Assembly (NCBI GenBank): GCA_907165275.2
Contig: OU015662.1
Location: 8,563,501 to 8,627,500 of the forward strand
Reading direction: 5' to 3'
Origin: Zygaena filipendulae
Taxonomy: Eukaryota > Arthropoda > Insecta > Lepidoptera > Zygaenidae
Length of the DNA stretch: 64,000 nucleotides
Shown: positions 1-14,141 of the stretch, piece by piece
Position numbering within the stretch: position 1 is the stretch's first letter
How the letters are laid out: each line of letters begins with the position of its first letter
The notes under the pieces: generated by a model
What the model was told of the DNA's origin: nothing
Databases searched by the model: none
Seen by the model: only the letters and a program-made list of their open reading frames with translations
Position numbers and translations under genes: made by a program

Positions 1-1138
1 ACTGGGAAAGGTTTTTACAATAAAAAATAAACAAATAACAAACCATTTAATTAAACTATTTTTTATGTGTAAATCAAATCGGATTTCTAGTTATAATTTT
101 CACCTTACCATGACAGCAGAATCCCGCCTTTTTCAGTCACTCCCCAAATTTTAACTACAAATTTTCCGGAACTACACGCACTAAGGTTTGCAACCCTACC
201 GTAACCTAGATAACCTAAAGAATTTTCGCAAGATTATATTACTATTATCTCTACACAAAGTTATTCGCAAAAGGGAGTGCCAAGCCGAAAGTGTATCAAT
301 ATGTTCATAACAACGAAATAATTTTTCCTTAAATTTTCTCCATTTCAAAATAAAAAATTCAAAACCTTTCAAAATTATTTCATTGTTTTATAGACATAAT
401 CTGCTAGGTATATTGGCCGGCCTGAAATTCTCCGAATGGGAATCAAAACCATTGCAAGCATTGTGACTATTCCAGTTCGCCATTCCGGTCGTGGGGACAA
501 AAAAAAATAAGCATATTTTGCTATCTCCGATTGTCAAGGTCAAAAAGGTTTCAATTAAGAATCCACGACGTGAAGTTACAACGTCTACGGAATGGTGTGC
601 AATTTTCTCCGCACAAAATTTCCTAGCTAATGAAACTACTGTCATTTGTTTTCAGCAAACGACCGCGCGCTGCCCCCGCTTGTACTCAGTGCTTAATTCC
701 ACAAAAATACCTACCTACTCTGTAATAATGACACGTCCGTATGTTAATACAATTCGTTAATAGAAAAATAAATATGTTCGAGCACGTGTAGAAACAATTT
801 ATTTAATACAAAACCTAAATTTTTTTGTCATAAAGAACATGGAACAAAAATTAAAACATGTAAAAATATGGAGTTTTTTAATGACCCCTAGGTTCAAATT
901 AGGACCCCTGATGATTGTGTAGGTATACTCTGACCAGTATTATATTATCTGTGTTCTGACTAACTTGAGGAACGTTGGCATTTTTAAATGCCTATTCAAG
1001 TAAAATTATGAAAAAATATTATATAGGTAGTGTGTGAAATCAAAATTCATAAAAATTAACTTTCGTCATATTGATCTTACATTCTGTTTAAAAATATCCC
1101 ATCTTTGTCTTTCTGTCTGTTGGTCTATCTGTTACCTT
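1..1138. other. AT-rich sequence, no gene recognised
   Basis: Short overlapping ORFs at 388-760 on both strands have no motif and no splice support. Nothing else is seen. Confidence 0.4.
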
Positions 1139-1299
1139 TTCACACCTTATCTATATCGATCATCAAGATTTTTTATCGCATACCTTATCAGGGGTACTGT
1201 TACATACATACATACATGTGGATACATAGGGTACTGTTTACGTCGGAATTCCCGCAGGAACTCCGAAATTAACACGCGTGAAACCGCGGAGAAAAGCTA
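1139..1299 (-). repeat. GC-palindromic interspersed repeat
   Basis: In reverse it reads from AGCTTTTCTCCGCGGTTTCA through TTCGGAGTTCCTGCGG. This head is shared by dozens of copies in the window. Confidence 0.65.
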
Positions 1300-1856
1300 A
1301 TTCAAACTAATTACATATTGATTCTAAAATAATATGCTGAAAATAGAATGAACTTATGACAATGATTTGACTCTGACTGAGCGGATGCATCAAGTTTCGG
1401 CTATACTGAAAATTCATATCGGACGAACACCAATCTCGAGTGACATCCGCATTGCCAAACTCTATTTTGAACTTATATTTTCTGTAAGTATACTTTTCTA
1501 GACAACAGTATAATACGCGTGTCTCTATGTACCTACATCTTATTATATAAAAATCCATTGCCGTTTGTTGGTCTCGCAACAGCTCGAAAATGATTCGATC
1601 AGAATATGTATTTTTTTTTATATTCCATGCATGTAACCATCAGGACAAGGTTTTTAAGAAAATTAGTATTCCCTGTGAAAATTCCGCAACCGAATGACAC
1701 CGCGAGCTCAGCTGGTTGAATATAGGTATTTATCGAAAATTGAGAGTAGGCGATAAAAGGACAGTAAGAGATGAAAAAAATATTTTGAAAAATTTTATGT
1801 CTGTCTTTACACGCTCATTTCCGAAACTACTGAACGGAATTGGGATGTGGACTACT

Positions 1857-2147
1857 TTTGAAAATCAAAATTCTAATTAGTCTGTCAGTTAGAAAATAAA
1901 AAAACAATAGATCCGTATTTTTTGCTTTTTTAAAATAAATTAAAATATACAGAGATAAAGCTTAGGGTGAGGGGGTCGTGACGTCACTAACCGCTAAAAC
2001 CGCCATACAAACTGTCAGAATAGTGACGTCACGCGAAATTTCAACTCAATGTATCGCCGTTATTTTATGATTACGTAAAAAAAGAAAAAATACGTGTCCA
2101 ATATTTTTTAATAATCTACAAGACGGACTTAAAAATAAAAATTAGTC
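1857..2147 (+). mobile_element. CRE-carrying MITE family, copy A
   Basis: Starts near CTAATTAGTCTGTCAGTTAG and ends near CTACAAGACGGACTT, weak terminal inverted repeats. It holds two TGACGTCA palindromes (1979-1986 and 2024-2031), the second followed by CGCGAAATTTC. Confidence 0.65.
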
Positions 2148-2170
2148 AACATGCCCATTATATAATAATA

Positions 2171-2408
2171 CTAGCTGTCCCCCGCGATTTCGTCCGTGGT
2201 AATTTCGGAGTTCCCGCGGAGGTTTCGGGAAAAAATTACTCTATGTCCTTCAGTTCCCGAGGGAATTCCGGGATAAAAACTATCCTATCTTTTAAGTTGG
2301 ACCATATTATAAATGGTTGCAAAATTTTATCAAAATCCGTTCAGTAGTTTCGGAGTCCATCGCGGACAAACAACGTGACACGTGATTTATATATATTATC
2401 TAGATTAT
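2171..2408 (+). repeat. GC-palindromic repeat, long subfamily
   Basis: Head AGCTGTCCCCCGCGATTTCG, body ending CGGACAAACAACGTGACACG and TGATTTATATATATTA. The tail is nearly identical to that at 19312-19480 and, inverted, 60596-60820. Confidence 0.75.
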
Positions 2409-2775
2409 ATTCTGTTATAGCCTTGTTTCATCGAAACTGGATATCGGGAAAAGTTATCGTCATTTATACCCAAGCATTTCCTTTTCTCTTCGATAACAAC
2501 AACAGTGAATAAGTTAAAATTGAAATTTTAAAAATCTTTATTTGACACAAGACAAAAATTACAACACCCGTATACAACAACTATACAATAACAAATATTG
2601 GGGGTTAAAAAAAACTAAGTATACCTTTATCGTTAGACTAGTTGATCCCCGCGGTGCGTGAAATTTGGGACTCCCTCGGGATCTCTAAATAGGGATAGGC
2701 TTCCTATTAGTGAAAAAATTCTAAGAATCTGTTCAATAGTTCTAGAGACGCACATCTGTACATATCAGTACAGAT

Positions 2776-3078
2776 GTGTACATATCAGGAAATCACCTGC
2801 ACGTTTTTGGAAGTAAAGCATTTATTTTAAATAAGACAAGAAGAGGAAAATTCTCACCTAAAGCTATAGAAGGAGTATTTATGGGATATGCAAAAAATGC
2901 CAAAGGATTCAGAATCTTCATACCAAATAAGAAAGATGTTGTCATAAGTAGAGATGTGAAAATAATCGACAAAATGTACTATGACAATAATGGTCAAAAA
3001 TATGAAGATTTCATTGGAGATATGGAACAGATGCAACATGAAACAGAAGAAACTAGTACCTACAGATTAACTCAATAA
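2776..3078 (+). pseudogene. Ty1/copia retrotransposon integrase C-terminal fragment
   Basis: About 100 codons include HLHVFGSKAF, GKFSPKAIEGVFMGY, KGFRIF and a SRDV-type motif. These are hallmarks of the stretch after the copia integrase core. The frame has no catalytic core upstream and no reverse transcriptase downstream, and it stops after a Glu/Thr-rich linker. It is a dead fragment of a copia polyprotein. No LTR was found around it. Confidence 0.75.
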
Positions 3079-3462
3079 AGTGCTTTTAATCTTTATTAGT
3101 AGTTCTCAATACAATAATTTACAAAGTTTTACAATAATTATACTTGAATTGACATGTAGATAGATGGTAGGTATGCGTTGAGAGAGATATTAAATAGTTG
3201 GTGCCCGTTAGCGGTTTAACCAAGATGTTGTGACAAACTTTGCTAGATTAATGGGTTAGAGAGTCCATACTAATATTTTAGTTTCACTGTCATTATTATG
3301 TCGGTGCCTACCTTAGGTATATCTATGAGTTTTTTAAACTTCAAGTTTATTTTAGAACATAGACTAGAGATACTCACTTGTCCGATTAAAGCAATTTTTA
3401 GGCGTTATTTTGGAATTGAAATTTGAAGAACAATTTAAATAGCTCCCTAATTATTAATTACG

Positions 3463-3660
3463 CTAGCTGTTTTCCGTGTTATTTTTGGGGTTCCCGCGGG
3501 AATTTCGAAATAAAAGTATCCTATGTCCTTTTCTGTAGTACCCACAACGTTTATGCAATTTATACAATAGGTATTTACGCGTTGTATTATTTTATTTATG
3601 CAATACTTCACGATGATCGGTTGAGTAGTAAGGGTTGAAATCGTAACAAACAAACTCAAA
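3463..3660 (+). repeat. GC-palindromic repeat, short subfamily
   Basis: Head AGCTGTTTTCCGTGTTATTT, then TTCCCGCGGGAATTTCG and a tail with GATGATCGGTTGAGTAGT and AACAAACAAACTC. Confidence 0.65.
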
Positions 3661-4115
3661 TTCGCATTTATATAGGCTTATAGCCTATAGGATGTAGGTA
3701 CTTACCTACGTATTTTTTACATCTTAAAACCTCGGACAATAAATAAATATTACTATCTACTAATATTACATATTATCTACATTTTGATTGATACCATTGA
3801 CTTATCGTTAGTCAAAAATATATTACCATTTCATATAATCGACTCTACAAAATATTGGTTTGATTTTATTTTCTCTTGTAAAATTTCACGCAGTGTAGGT
3901 AAATGCTCGTCTAGTTTTTGTACCGCGAAATTATTCTAAATATTTTTCTAGCATAGAATGGCATGCAGCACGCGCAGTCATACAATTGATAGTGTGGTGG
4001 AACCAAATTACGACGTCTCTCGCAAACATCATTTCCCGCCGCTCCCTCGACTGCATGTTTTTTGAGCTTCAATTTCGAAAGGAATTTCGAATGAAACTAT
4101 CGCTTTTTTGCATAC

Positions 4116-4300
4116 TAGCCGTGCCCCGCGGTTTGCCCGCGAGAGTTTCGAAATTGCAGCAGTCCGAACTATTTTTCTCTAAAATAAAAGTAGCCTAAGT
4201 TACTCCTTATAACATCAGTTATCTGTCAGTGAAAGTCCCGTTAAAATCAGTCCAGCCGTTTCAGAGCTGGAACAAATAGACAGACAGAGAAAAACTAAAA
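4116..4300 (+). repeat. GC-palindromic repeat
   Basis: Head AGCCGTGCCCCGCGGTTTGC followed by the usual AAAGTAGCCTAAGT-type body. Confidence 0.6.
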
Positions 4301-6119
4301 AAAAGGATTGTTTTATGTAAGTACCTACCAAGTACCTACCGTATACACTTTCATATGCATTTAGTGAAAAGTTGTTAGTTGGAAATTACAAACAGACACT
4401 TCAATTTTATTCATAGGTAGGTATAGTTGTATAAATTAGTTTTTCAAATAGGTACCGGTAGGTATAGGTACAGGTAGGTAGGTAGGTACTGTATGTTTTC
4501 CGAATAAATAAACCAGCCTTTATATTTTGTAATGTAAAAAAGTAGCACATCTTGATCATAGAATTGGTGAACTAAATATAGATTAAAATATATTTCCACG
4601 ACGAGTTTTCTTTTTTTTTTTGAGACGTGAGTAGAGTTTCAAATGCAGACTTGTCCACGGGAATCACCGCGACGCGTCGGTGTGCGAATGAGCTGCGACA
4701 AAAGGAAGCCATTAGATCCAAGAAGTCACCATAAATTTTATTGAAACATAATATTGAGTCTACTCTTTCAAGCGGGCGAAGCTGCTGGCGAACAGCTGAT
4801 GTTCCAAAATATTTGAATTAATGGACTTGGTTTTTTTTTTATTTTTTTTATTTAAACAAAACACCTTGGTGTTAAAACTTATATCGTCGGTATGAATCAA
4901 ACGTTTATTTATAATCCCATCTTTTTCGATAGAAACATAATGTCAACAAATTAATCGGCGTTCTAACATGACAGCTTATTTGACAAACGCACGGAACTCA
5001 CGCGCATTCGGCCGCTACGAAACGTCGCATACATTAATGTTTGACAATTTACATAACTCATTAAGGATTTTCTGTTTCAAACATTTACATCGACGTAACG
5101 GAAGCTATTTCTTTGGTCTCCATTAAATAACTTGGACTTTGATTAATAGCGGCTCTTATTCAATATTTTTTCAATTTATCTTTTGACATTACATGAATCA
5201 TAGTAAGTAAGTATTATCCGGACAAATTATAATTAATTAGGAAGGCCAAATTTGTTTTAAATTTTACTGTTGCTACTTTAAAGAATTTGTAGGCTAAATT
5301 AGGTTTAATGCTTGCTGTAAATAGAAATAGGTTACCTATTAATGAGGTTACTAATTCAGGAAAAGTATTCTATGCACTAAACTTATCACTATACTTAATT
5401 AATATTATCTACAAATGAGAAAAATTTGTGAGAGTACTGAGTAGGTATGTGTGTGAATTAGGATAACGGTATAATATGTTACTTCTTAACACTGAAACAA
5501 AAACTTTACATGGAATAAGTTAGCAGACAGATAGACCATTTTCTGAATTATCATAATTAAGATTGTTAAGATAATAAGGATAATTAGGATTTTAACTCGT
5601 AACAAAGAGTTCTTAAGGGGATTCCAAAAGTAGATCGGGTAAAACTGAACTGGTCAGTAATAAAAACAAAACCAAATATCTGGATACGTGGAGCATCATC
5701 TACGTATAAAAATAAAGTAACAAATGTCACTCAAGTCTACGGTACTACCTACCAGTAAAATTTTTTGAATCGGATCATTGGTTCCAAATATTGTTTCCTA
5801 CATCCAGACTTACAAGTTTTTCTTTTTCATAATATTAGTGTTTAGATGCAATACTTGAAAGTTATCCTTAGTTAGAATAAATGAGAACCTTCAAAAAGAT
5901 ACATAGGTACTTAACTTCATAAATACATATACATATGTAGAGTTGTAATTATACAAGTCCATTTGCCTATTGTTGTAGTACCGTTTAAGTTGAAGCGAGC
6001 TAATTATTGCGGCGGACCAACGATTACTTGCCCATTCGAACTATTCCGAACTATTAACATTGGAATAATATTGGCAAAGTGCACACTCACACACATTGCG
6101 TCACTGTAATAGTTCGTAA
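4301..6119. other. Mostly unique non-coding sequence upstream of the CpG-rich stretch
   Basis: Contains GGTA microsatellites at about 4455-4490. The stretch 4625-5135 is GC-richer, non-repetitive and could hold conserved regulatory sequence. No exon recognised. Confidence 0.35.
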
Positions 6120-6640
6120 TTGTGGCGGACACGTTGCTCGGCAGGTAAGTGCGATGCCGATAACCCAACCAGTTGCGATAGTTGAACGTGTGTGAATTGA
6201 TTGGTGTTTTTACGGGTCAGATTTGTATGGTAGGATAACAGTCGTATGCTCGTACGTCGTACACCGGTCGTCGAATGTGGAGCAAGCGGCGGCCGGGCCC
6301 GAGTTCAAGCCGCGATGCCTTCAGCAAAAAACTCAGTGTAAGCTCTACACTAAAGCGCTCCGGTCGCCCGCTGTCGGGAGCGCACCCTGTATCCTAACCG
6401 CGACGCGCGCAAACTCGCAACTTTTCCGATCGCGACGCCAAACTTTGTCAACTTCGCCGGTTGCAACAACGCGCGTATTGTGTTCATGTAGTGTTAAGTG
6501 TCACACTGCTGGTGCGTTTAATTGTCTTATTGATAACATATGGCCCTGGCCCATGGTCTTGTTCGGTCGCTAGGTCGGGCTTGCTTCGATAGAAGCACAG
6601 CGATCGGCCCAGCACGTGTGTGTTGCGTTTGGAGGCTCAA
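6120..6640 (+). promoter_or_regulatory. CpG-rich stretch with splice donors, possible distal promoter or 5' non-coding exon
   Basis: This is the only long GC- and CpG-rich non-repeat stretch in the first 25 kb. It holds a consensus donor GCAG|GTAAGT at 6141-6150 and a second possible donor, CAGTGTAAGC, at about 6334-6343. No convincing ORF crosses it. Because the first coding exon of the transporter has an acceptor just upstream (25207), this could be its first non-coding exon about 19 kb away. It could instead serve an unseen gene. Confidence 0.35.
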
Positions 6641-6839
6641 CGTTCACTTTAACTATTTTGTCATCTCGCACTTGCGATAGTTGCATTATATACTTTTTAT
6701 ATCACATCACAATGTATTAGTCATCGAATCTATGTTAGGCATATTGTGTACCTATATGAAACTGGATCGGTCCGTTCGTGTCGCCGATAGGTATATCGCT
6801 GGCACTCCATAGTAATAATATTATAAATAAAGTAACTAT

Positions 6840-7002
6840 GTGTATGTTATCTTTTCACGCCTTAAATCGATCCAGCGATCATCACAATTTTTTGCCTACA
6901 CTTTGTCAGAGGCACAAAAAGGGAAATAGGGTACTTTTATTCTGAAATTCCTGCGGGAACTCGGAAACCAACGAGGGTGAAACCGCAGGAACAGCTACTT
7001 TG
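6840..7002 (-). repeat. GC-palindromic repeat
   Basis: Reverse-strand copy: AGCTGTTCCTGCGGTTTCAC head at 6982-7001, body back to a TTTCACGCC tail. Confidence 0.6.
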
Positions 7003-10000
7003 CTACTTCTTGTATAAGTTATGTGTATATCTAATGACTGTACTTACGTTCCATTTGATATGAGTACTACATTTAAAGCCAAATGGTATCGAATCAACTC
7101 GTATATATATACATACATTGTCACTGTCAAACAGACAAGACCAGGATTTTCGTGGTCTGCATTATTGTGCATGGTATATATACTATACTAATACTATACC
7201 TACACTACCTATATAGCTACGTCACCGTGTTTCTCTGGTTGAACTTTTTGTAGAAGCTCAATACAAATGCTATAATTTCCTACTTGTTTTATCAAGTAAT
7301 GAAAGTTTTATCGTGTAAATAAATTAAATATATAATATACAAATGTATACAATACAAATTACATTTGCCTTCCGTTGGTGCGTCTGTCGCACTCATCGTG
7401 GAACTTCTGAACGAATATGCCGCTTGAGGTCATATTCACACGAGATTTGTTGAGACGATGGTCCATAGCTGTATTAGGAATTTCCGAGGAAATACCGAGA
7501 TTTTTACAAGTTACAAATTACGCATATTTTTGCTTCTTTTTCCTATTTTTCCGCTTTTCGTTGCAGAGTTGAATTCACTGTTTTTTTTTTTTATATACCC
7601 TAAACCAAATCAAGTAGCTTTAAGCTACTAATAAACTTTGTTTCAAAGCAATCGGATATTGTGAAAAAAGTAAGACTAAGTATATCGTTTAAAAGTTTCA
7701 GATCTGTAGTTGCTGCACAAATATCTATCTTCATTAATTGATGATATATTTCCAACATCGACGCCAGTAAAATTGGGCGTACCAATAAATGAGCGTTAAA
7801 TTAAAGAAATCGGAAATTAATTTTAACTCGACGATTTTAAAATAGATACGTGTTTTGCGAAGCCGTTCACCTCTGTCTGATTAATGCGCATTTACTTGCA
7901 CGGAGTTATTACTACTTTATTCTGCGGTCTTTGTAACTAAATAACTAAAAGCTTGATTCCAATGTCGCTTCTTTATCATTTTAGCAATTAAAATTTAACA
8001 AGAAACGATTCGATTTAATATACCTAGTCCAAAAATTAATTCTATTATAGTAGGTTGAGTACTTGAATCACTTGGATCCATAGTACTTATCAATAGGCTA
8101 ATTTTGTCGTCACTTTATGAAATACTAGTCGATTCCCCTGGCTTCACTCGCGTTCATTTCGGAGTTACCGTGGAATTAAATTAAATAAAAATGAATTAAT
8201 AGTCTACTATAGGTTGTGGCGACCTATAATTGAGGCAGCGCCATAATTTTTTCATTGTAATATCCTATATTGTATCACTACCAATGTTACGGTGTATGCT
8301 TTATTGGTCGTTCTTTTCAATAAATAAATAAATAAATAGTCACTCAAGAACACTGTAACTTCCTAATTCAATAGAATTTTTTGTTTATGATATAAGTATA
8401 GAAGAAGATGCCTGCTATTTTCCCGCGATCTGCGAAATTCGATATTTGTCTTATAATTAATACCTAGATACCTACTGGTATAAGTCAGAACCACTGCTAC
8501 TAATTTTATATATTATATAATATTAAGAAATAAAGAAAAAGACCCGTCTAAATCCCTCGTGTTAGTATACCTACGACAAAAGAGTGCAACTAAACTAAAG
8601 AAACAGATAATTAGTGGCAGACTCTTTGACTCGGCATTCCGCGCCCGACAAAGAAAATTAGTCACTTTCAAACAAAAATGCATTTCCTCTGACCAAAATA
8701 TCGACCGATACATCTTTTTAGCAATCTGTACGAAATTAATTTCTGACAAACCTTACAGGCACTGGTGCAATATTTAAAAAAATTATACTTAGTTCTACCA
8801 GACAATTTTATGTTTAATAATTAATTAATATTATGTCGGCATCTCGTATTACTAACAGTACCTAATTTTAATTTAGGTACCATTATATAATTATGTAAAA
8901 GAGATTCGTGAAATAAATTTTCTTATTATTTTATTCTACTTTGGTAATATTTGAATACGTTTTAACAATTTAGCAATTAACAGTAACTTTGGAAAGAATA
9001 AATCACGTGTTTTACAAAACTTAGTTAACTAAAAAAAAAACATTATTATATTATTTTTGCATGAATAAATTAAACGGTAATCTAACCCATACTCGGCACT
9101 CACAATCACCAAATTATTCGAAATTCAAATCATATTTGCCAATCCTTAATTTTAAATGTTAATGAGTTTGTTCATCATCAAATTTTGCATTTACGTTGTC
9201 AGAGCTGCAGAGGTACAAAAAAGGCTATACGGTTTTTTTTAATCCCGGAACTCCCGCGGAAGCGCCGTAATTAACGCAGATGAATTCGCGGGGCACAACC
9301 AGTATTAAGTAATTTTTATTTCAGAAGGGACAAAATATATAATTAATAAAAATACTCTATGCTTTATGGTTTTTCTTAGTTTTTTTAGTCTTCTATTTTA
9401 GATTACGAGTAAGAAATGACTTATGCAAAGAATCTGAATTTGAAGTGGATCGAGAATTTGTTTAAATAAAACGAATTAAAACGAGTTAATGTTTGTGTAA
9501 ATAATTTCAAAATTTGTTTTATCATCGAACAAAGAGCATGAAGATCGCATAATTTAGGTGATTTTTTAACCGCTCCTGAGTTTTGGTAGCACGTCGCGCT
9601 TCGCGTTGTCTTCTCGACTGGGCCTCTCATTATTACTATTCAATGGATACGTAGAGTCGCGTAATGGTCGCGTATGATTTTGAGCAAAAGTTCCCGTACA
9701 CATACGTCTGAGCCATGAATAGGCAATCCTGAACGTTTCTGATCACGTAACGTCCCTTTGGGTAACAGCCAAGTGACGGAACACCCGTATAACTTTGATT
9801 CCATTCTGTATTCCTAGTCATAACTTTTTATTGCTCGGAAAAAAATATTGTCTACTACACAACAACGGTACGTGGCCCTGTTGACTTAGTTAAGAATTTA
9901 TTAACATAAAATCACGGGTATATTTCGAAGGCCTATAGGTATAGTGTAAGTCACAGTTGTAAGTATTAAAAAAACTCTTTCGCTTCTTCTAAATTCATTC

Positions 10001-12489
10001 AATTAATTAATTCAATTATTTTTACATAATATAGCCAAATAAAGTTATTTTCAATTTCAATTCAATTTCAATTTACATACCTTGAAATCTATCTGTTGGT
10101 GAAAACCGCACGAAAATTTGTTCAGTAGTTTTTAATTTTTATCGCGTACAGACAAACAGACAGGCAGACGCGGGGGAGGACTTTGTTTTATAATATGTAA
10201 GGATGACAGTATAGAGTATAGGTACGTATTAAATCGCTATTCGGATATAAATAGAACAAAATAAATACCTACGTCAATTTCACTAACGACAGTCAGAGAC
10301 GGTTTTTAGGCAAGACTTTTGAATAGAAGTATTTAATCGTAATGTGGTAATTTACATAATATTATACTTACATATTGTGTAGACATGAAGATTGGTTGTA
10401 GATATTTTTTTTTTAATCGGAAGCGGAGATTGAAAAATCACATCGTAACGAATAAGTAGTCTAAACTAAATATTAATTTTTATTCTATCGTGTACATTTT
10501 TCTTTTTTTTCGTAGTCAAAAACTAACGGTCGAAATGTCGCGTGACGTCAGACCTTGGTACACTTCTAAAATCGAATCCGCTTTAACTAACAATAAGTAC
10601 CTATTTATTCTGCAATTTTAAAAACTAAAATATATGTGTCTATTATTTTGTTATTGTCTAACTGACAGACTGAATAGAATTTTGATTTTAATACATAAAT
10701 AGGCATGTTGCCGGGGTATTAAAAACAGGCATTGTGCAATGATAAATTTGGACAACGACAATCGAATTGAAAAATGATCCCTCCAACACTGGCTAAGTGT
10801 GTAAATAAAACTTAATATTGCCGTTTATAACGGCAATAATCATTTGCTCAGACATCAACCCAAGCCCGCTGGGAACAATTGGGAAGCGAGTATTTCAAAC
10901 TTACGATTTAACTGCGAAAAGGTCGACAGTAGTGTCATAAATACAAAGGGAATTTTATTAATTTATGTTTTTTAAATGTATCTGAAAAACGACAAAATGA
11001 TGATCAGGAAAACAACAGAGGTAGAGGCTGCCCGTCAATGACCTGGAAGTCCAACATAGGAAGAGAAGCCATATTGCCAGAATCGACAACCCAAGACAGG
11101 ATTGACTTTTTGAAATTTATTAGTAGATACGTGTATAATTGTTTTGTATCCTATAATAGTATTATCATTATACATACTTAAAGATACTTACCCTAACATC
11201 CTTTAGGAAAATCGGATAAAGCTTTCAAATAGTGTTTCAAATACACCATAATGGATATAGCAACTTTATTGCCATGAAAAATCTTATCTATACTTAATAT
11301 CGTGAAGAGGAAAAGTTGGTTTGTTATAATTCTTATTCAGATACAAAGCCAATGTATCCCTGAGTGGGATACCAACAAAGGATATTTTCATCTCTTAACG
11401 AAGAATACCGAAATTCATGCGGGTGAATCCACAGGCAACAGCCATGTCCATATTAAAGTCGCTATTTAAATTGCATTCCCACAACAATGCAACGATGATC
11501 GCCGATATTTACTTTCCTTTCATTCCATTAAAGATTGCCAGATGTCAAATAAATTGTTGAAAAGTACGGTTTTATGCGCCATTATGAAAAGGGAGGGAAC
11601 AGAAAATATTATAGGTATTCCGAACCTACACTTGACTGAACACGCGAAACATTTTGAACTACCTACCTATCATATATTTTTCTGTGTATAAAAAATATAT
11701 TATAAGTTGCCACAATAAATAGTCTACAAAACACACACGACGGAAGACTTGACTCTTAACGGCTTAGCGCTCACTATTATTTTACGCTGTTGTCTATTTG
11801 GACGTACGTCAGTTGTGGGAAGTGGATGTAGGATACAAAAAAACAAGAGTTTTCTAATCGCTGCTTGTCAAAATGTAGCACACCACACTAACAAAATCGG
11901 AGAGGAACTGCTAGTGTGTACATGCTACTATATAGTCGGATTTTGATTTATTTCCTATTCAAAATAAGTTAAGTAGGTCAATAGATAAAACAACGTGTCA
12001 ATTCAACATGTCAATAGATAATTAGATTATTTTTTATATTATTATAATAACTAGCTTTTCCCTTGCAATTTTATCATGTTCCCAAAAAAAATTTAACGTA
12101 TAAATAAAAAAATTCCAATCCAACGGCAACAGTTCGTTCAGGCAATCTAGGCACGGTAGGTATAATAAAATATTTTGGTAGACCATTACAAAAAAACATA
12201 CATACAGCCGAATGCAGAACCTCCTCCTTTTTGGAAGTCGGTTAAAAATGGCATGACGCTATATTATGTAGGTTTATGTCGGTTGTTGGTCGCGTGTATA
12301 GGTAATGTGACGGTGTGGCTGGGCAGAGAGTGATGTGGCCCCGATGAATTTCAGACGTTATGAGCCGCAGGATTGATTGTCCCCCGTACAGTGTTATCGA
12401 ATCGCAAGCACTACCGGATTCACCGCTTGCATTTTAAATCTCAAATTAATATTTATCACATGCAATTTTGATTAAAATTTATGAAGTTA
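7003..12489. other. Gene-free stretch with scattered decayed repeats
   Basis: Holds reverse GC-palindromic copies (9180-9302 clearest), an AATAAATAAATAAATA-type tail at 8310-8340, a LINE-like tail at 10030-10075 and CRE-MITE copy B. No exon recognised on either strand. Confidence 0.4.
10455..10690 (-). mobile_element. CRE-carrying MITE family, copy B
   Basis: Minus-oriented copy. CTGTCAGTTAGAC is readable in reverse near 10655-10668 and TGACGTCA lies at 10543-10550. The distal end is diverged. Confidence 0.55.
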
Positions 12490-12692
12490 CTAGTTGTGCC
12501 CCGCAGTTTCACCCGCCTTGATTTCAGAGTTCCCGCGGGAATTCCGGGATTAAAAGTACCCTATGTGTTAATCTGATGTATAAACTTTATTATTGTAAAG
12601 TTTCATTTAAATCCGTCCGGTAGTTTTTGCGTGTAAGAGTAACAAACATCCATCCATCCATACTCATAAACTTTCGCGTTTATAATATTAGT
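12490..12692 (+). repeat. GC-palindromic repeat, full length
   Basis: Head AGTTGTGCCCCGCAGTTTCA, TTCCCGCGGGAATTCCGGGA, body, and the typical end AAACTTTCGCGTTTATAATA with TTAGTAGGA. Confidence 0.75.
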
Positions 12693-13805
12693 AGGATATA
12701 AGTACATAATATAAAATAATTATTTTTTCTGTTACCTGTTTTTTGTAAGACATTTTATCTTTTTTCAATTTATTTTAATTTTTTTTATGAATACAATAAT
12801 AATAATTTTATTTACAACCTAGTAAATTTGGCTAATTGGATTTATTTTATTTTATTTGTAGGTATCTTTTAAATCACCGTTTTAATCTAATACCTTGGAA
12901 TAGGTAAGTATGGCGAAGGCAAACTGAGGAGTTTATTACTTGAATACTTTTAGTAGGTACCTAATATGGATTAGGTACCTAAAACTTAAAAAAACTAGAT
13001 TGCATAAAATATATTATTCAACTGCGTCAAATGATAAAACGTATTGCGTAGATTGATAAAACGTATACTTATATTATTAATAGTCGCACTGACCGCGTGA
13101 TAATATAGGTACGTTATAGTATAAACTTTTCTTGTCACATGAAAGTGAATCGGATATTAGAACGTCCTCAAAAAGTTCGCAATATTATGTGTAGTAAAAA
13201 GTAAATAGCGCTCAAAATATCCTACTTAAGATAACTAAATGATATCGTTATCGCAGTGTGATAAAAAAATAACATGTAACAATAGCTAAGCTTCATAATA
13301 AGCTAAATTTTATAGCATTGTTGTCGTCCTAGACGTGCAGATTAGATTTACCCAGAGACGTGCGGGTCGATGACCTCTTTACAACTTCTATATAACCATC
13401 TACGGAAGAGTCCGATAACGTTTCGAACTTTGTTTCACGTCAGTTCGCATTTCCTTTTTCGTTTATTGCGAAAATTTTCTCTCAAATTTTTATACTAAAC
13501 GACGCAAGTTGCATAGTTTTAAACTTATTTGCATAAAATTTAAATAATATTTGGTATCTCATTTTATATTAAGATGAATCTGGTAAGATGATTGTGGTAC
13601 TATTTGGTGTAAATGTCTCATTTTGGCTAAATACTTTAATATGTGTAAGAACAAAATATCATAATTAGGTACCTAAATAATTAAACATGCATATTGCATT
13701 AAACTTTAGTATCATAACGAATATGCGAAAAGGGATTACCAAGTCGTGACAACACAGATACACAGAAGAAAAAACAGATAATTATGTACGTATCGGTAGT
13801 ATGTA
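12693..13805. other. AT-rich sequence, nothing recognised
   Basis: No gene, RNA or clear repeat boundary seen before the composite element. Confidence 0.35.
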
Positions 13806-14141
13806 ATCCCATCAAAAACAAACTTGTAAAAAAGTCCCAAGTCTCGCAACTCAGTTCTTCTACAGTAAAAAGTTGTGAGATCAATGTAATACCAAGCCGG
13901 TTAATTTATTCAGTGCCTACTTAAGGGTCCTTCTGTCTAAAGTTATCATGTTATAAGCTAATCTAATAACATTTTATAGTGACCATATCAAATTTAAAAA
14001 TCTTTTATGTTTTAAATAGATTGATTGGCTTGGCGATCACCTGAAAACACAATATATCTCACATGTAATACATAATTATGGTTCTAAACAAGTTGAGTTG
14101 CGAGACTTGGGACTTTTTTACAAGTTTGTTTTTGATGGGAT
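13806..14141. repeat. Internally deleted foldback copy, 336 bp
   Basis: Carries the full left arm of the 23.4-24.0 kb foldback but only about the last 48 bases of the right arm. Outer ends are ATCCCATCAAAAAC and GTTTTTGATGGGAT. Confidence 0.8.

Noticed and set aside
6223..6573. 116-codon plus-strand ORF in the CpG-rich stretch
   Set aside because: It opens with a non-ATG-like context, has no domain, and is explained by the low stop density of GC-rich DNA.
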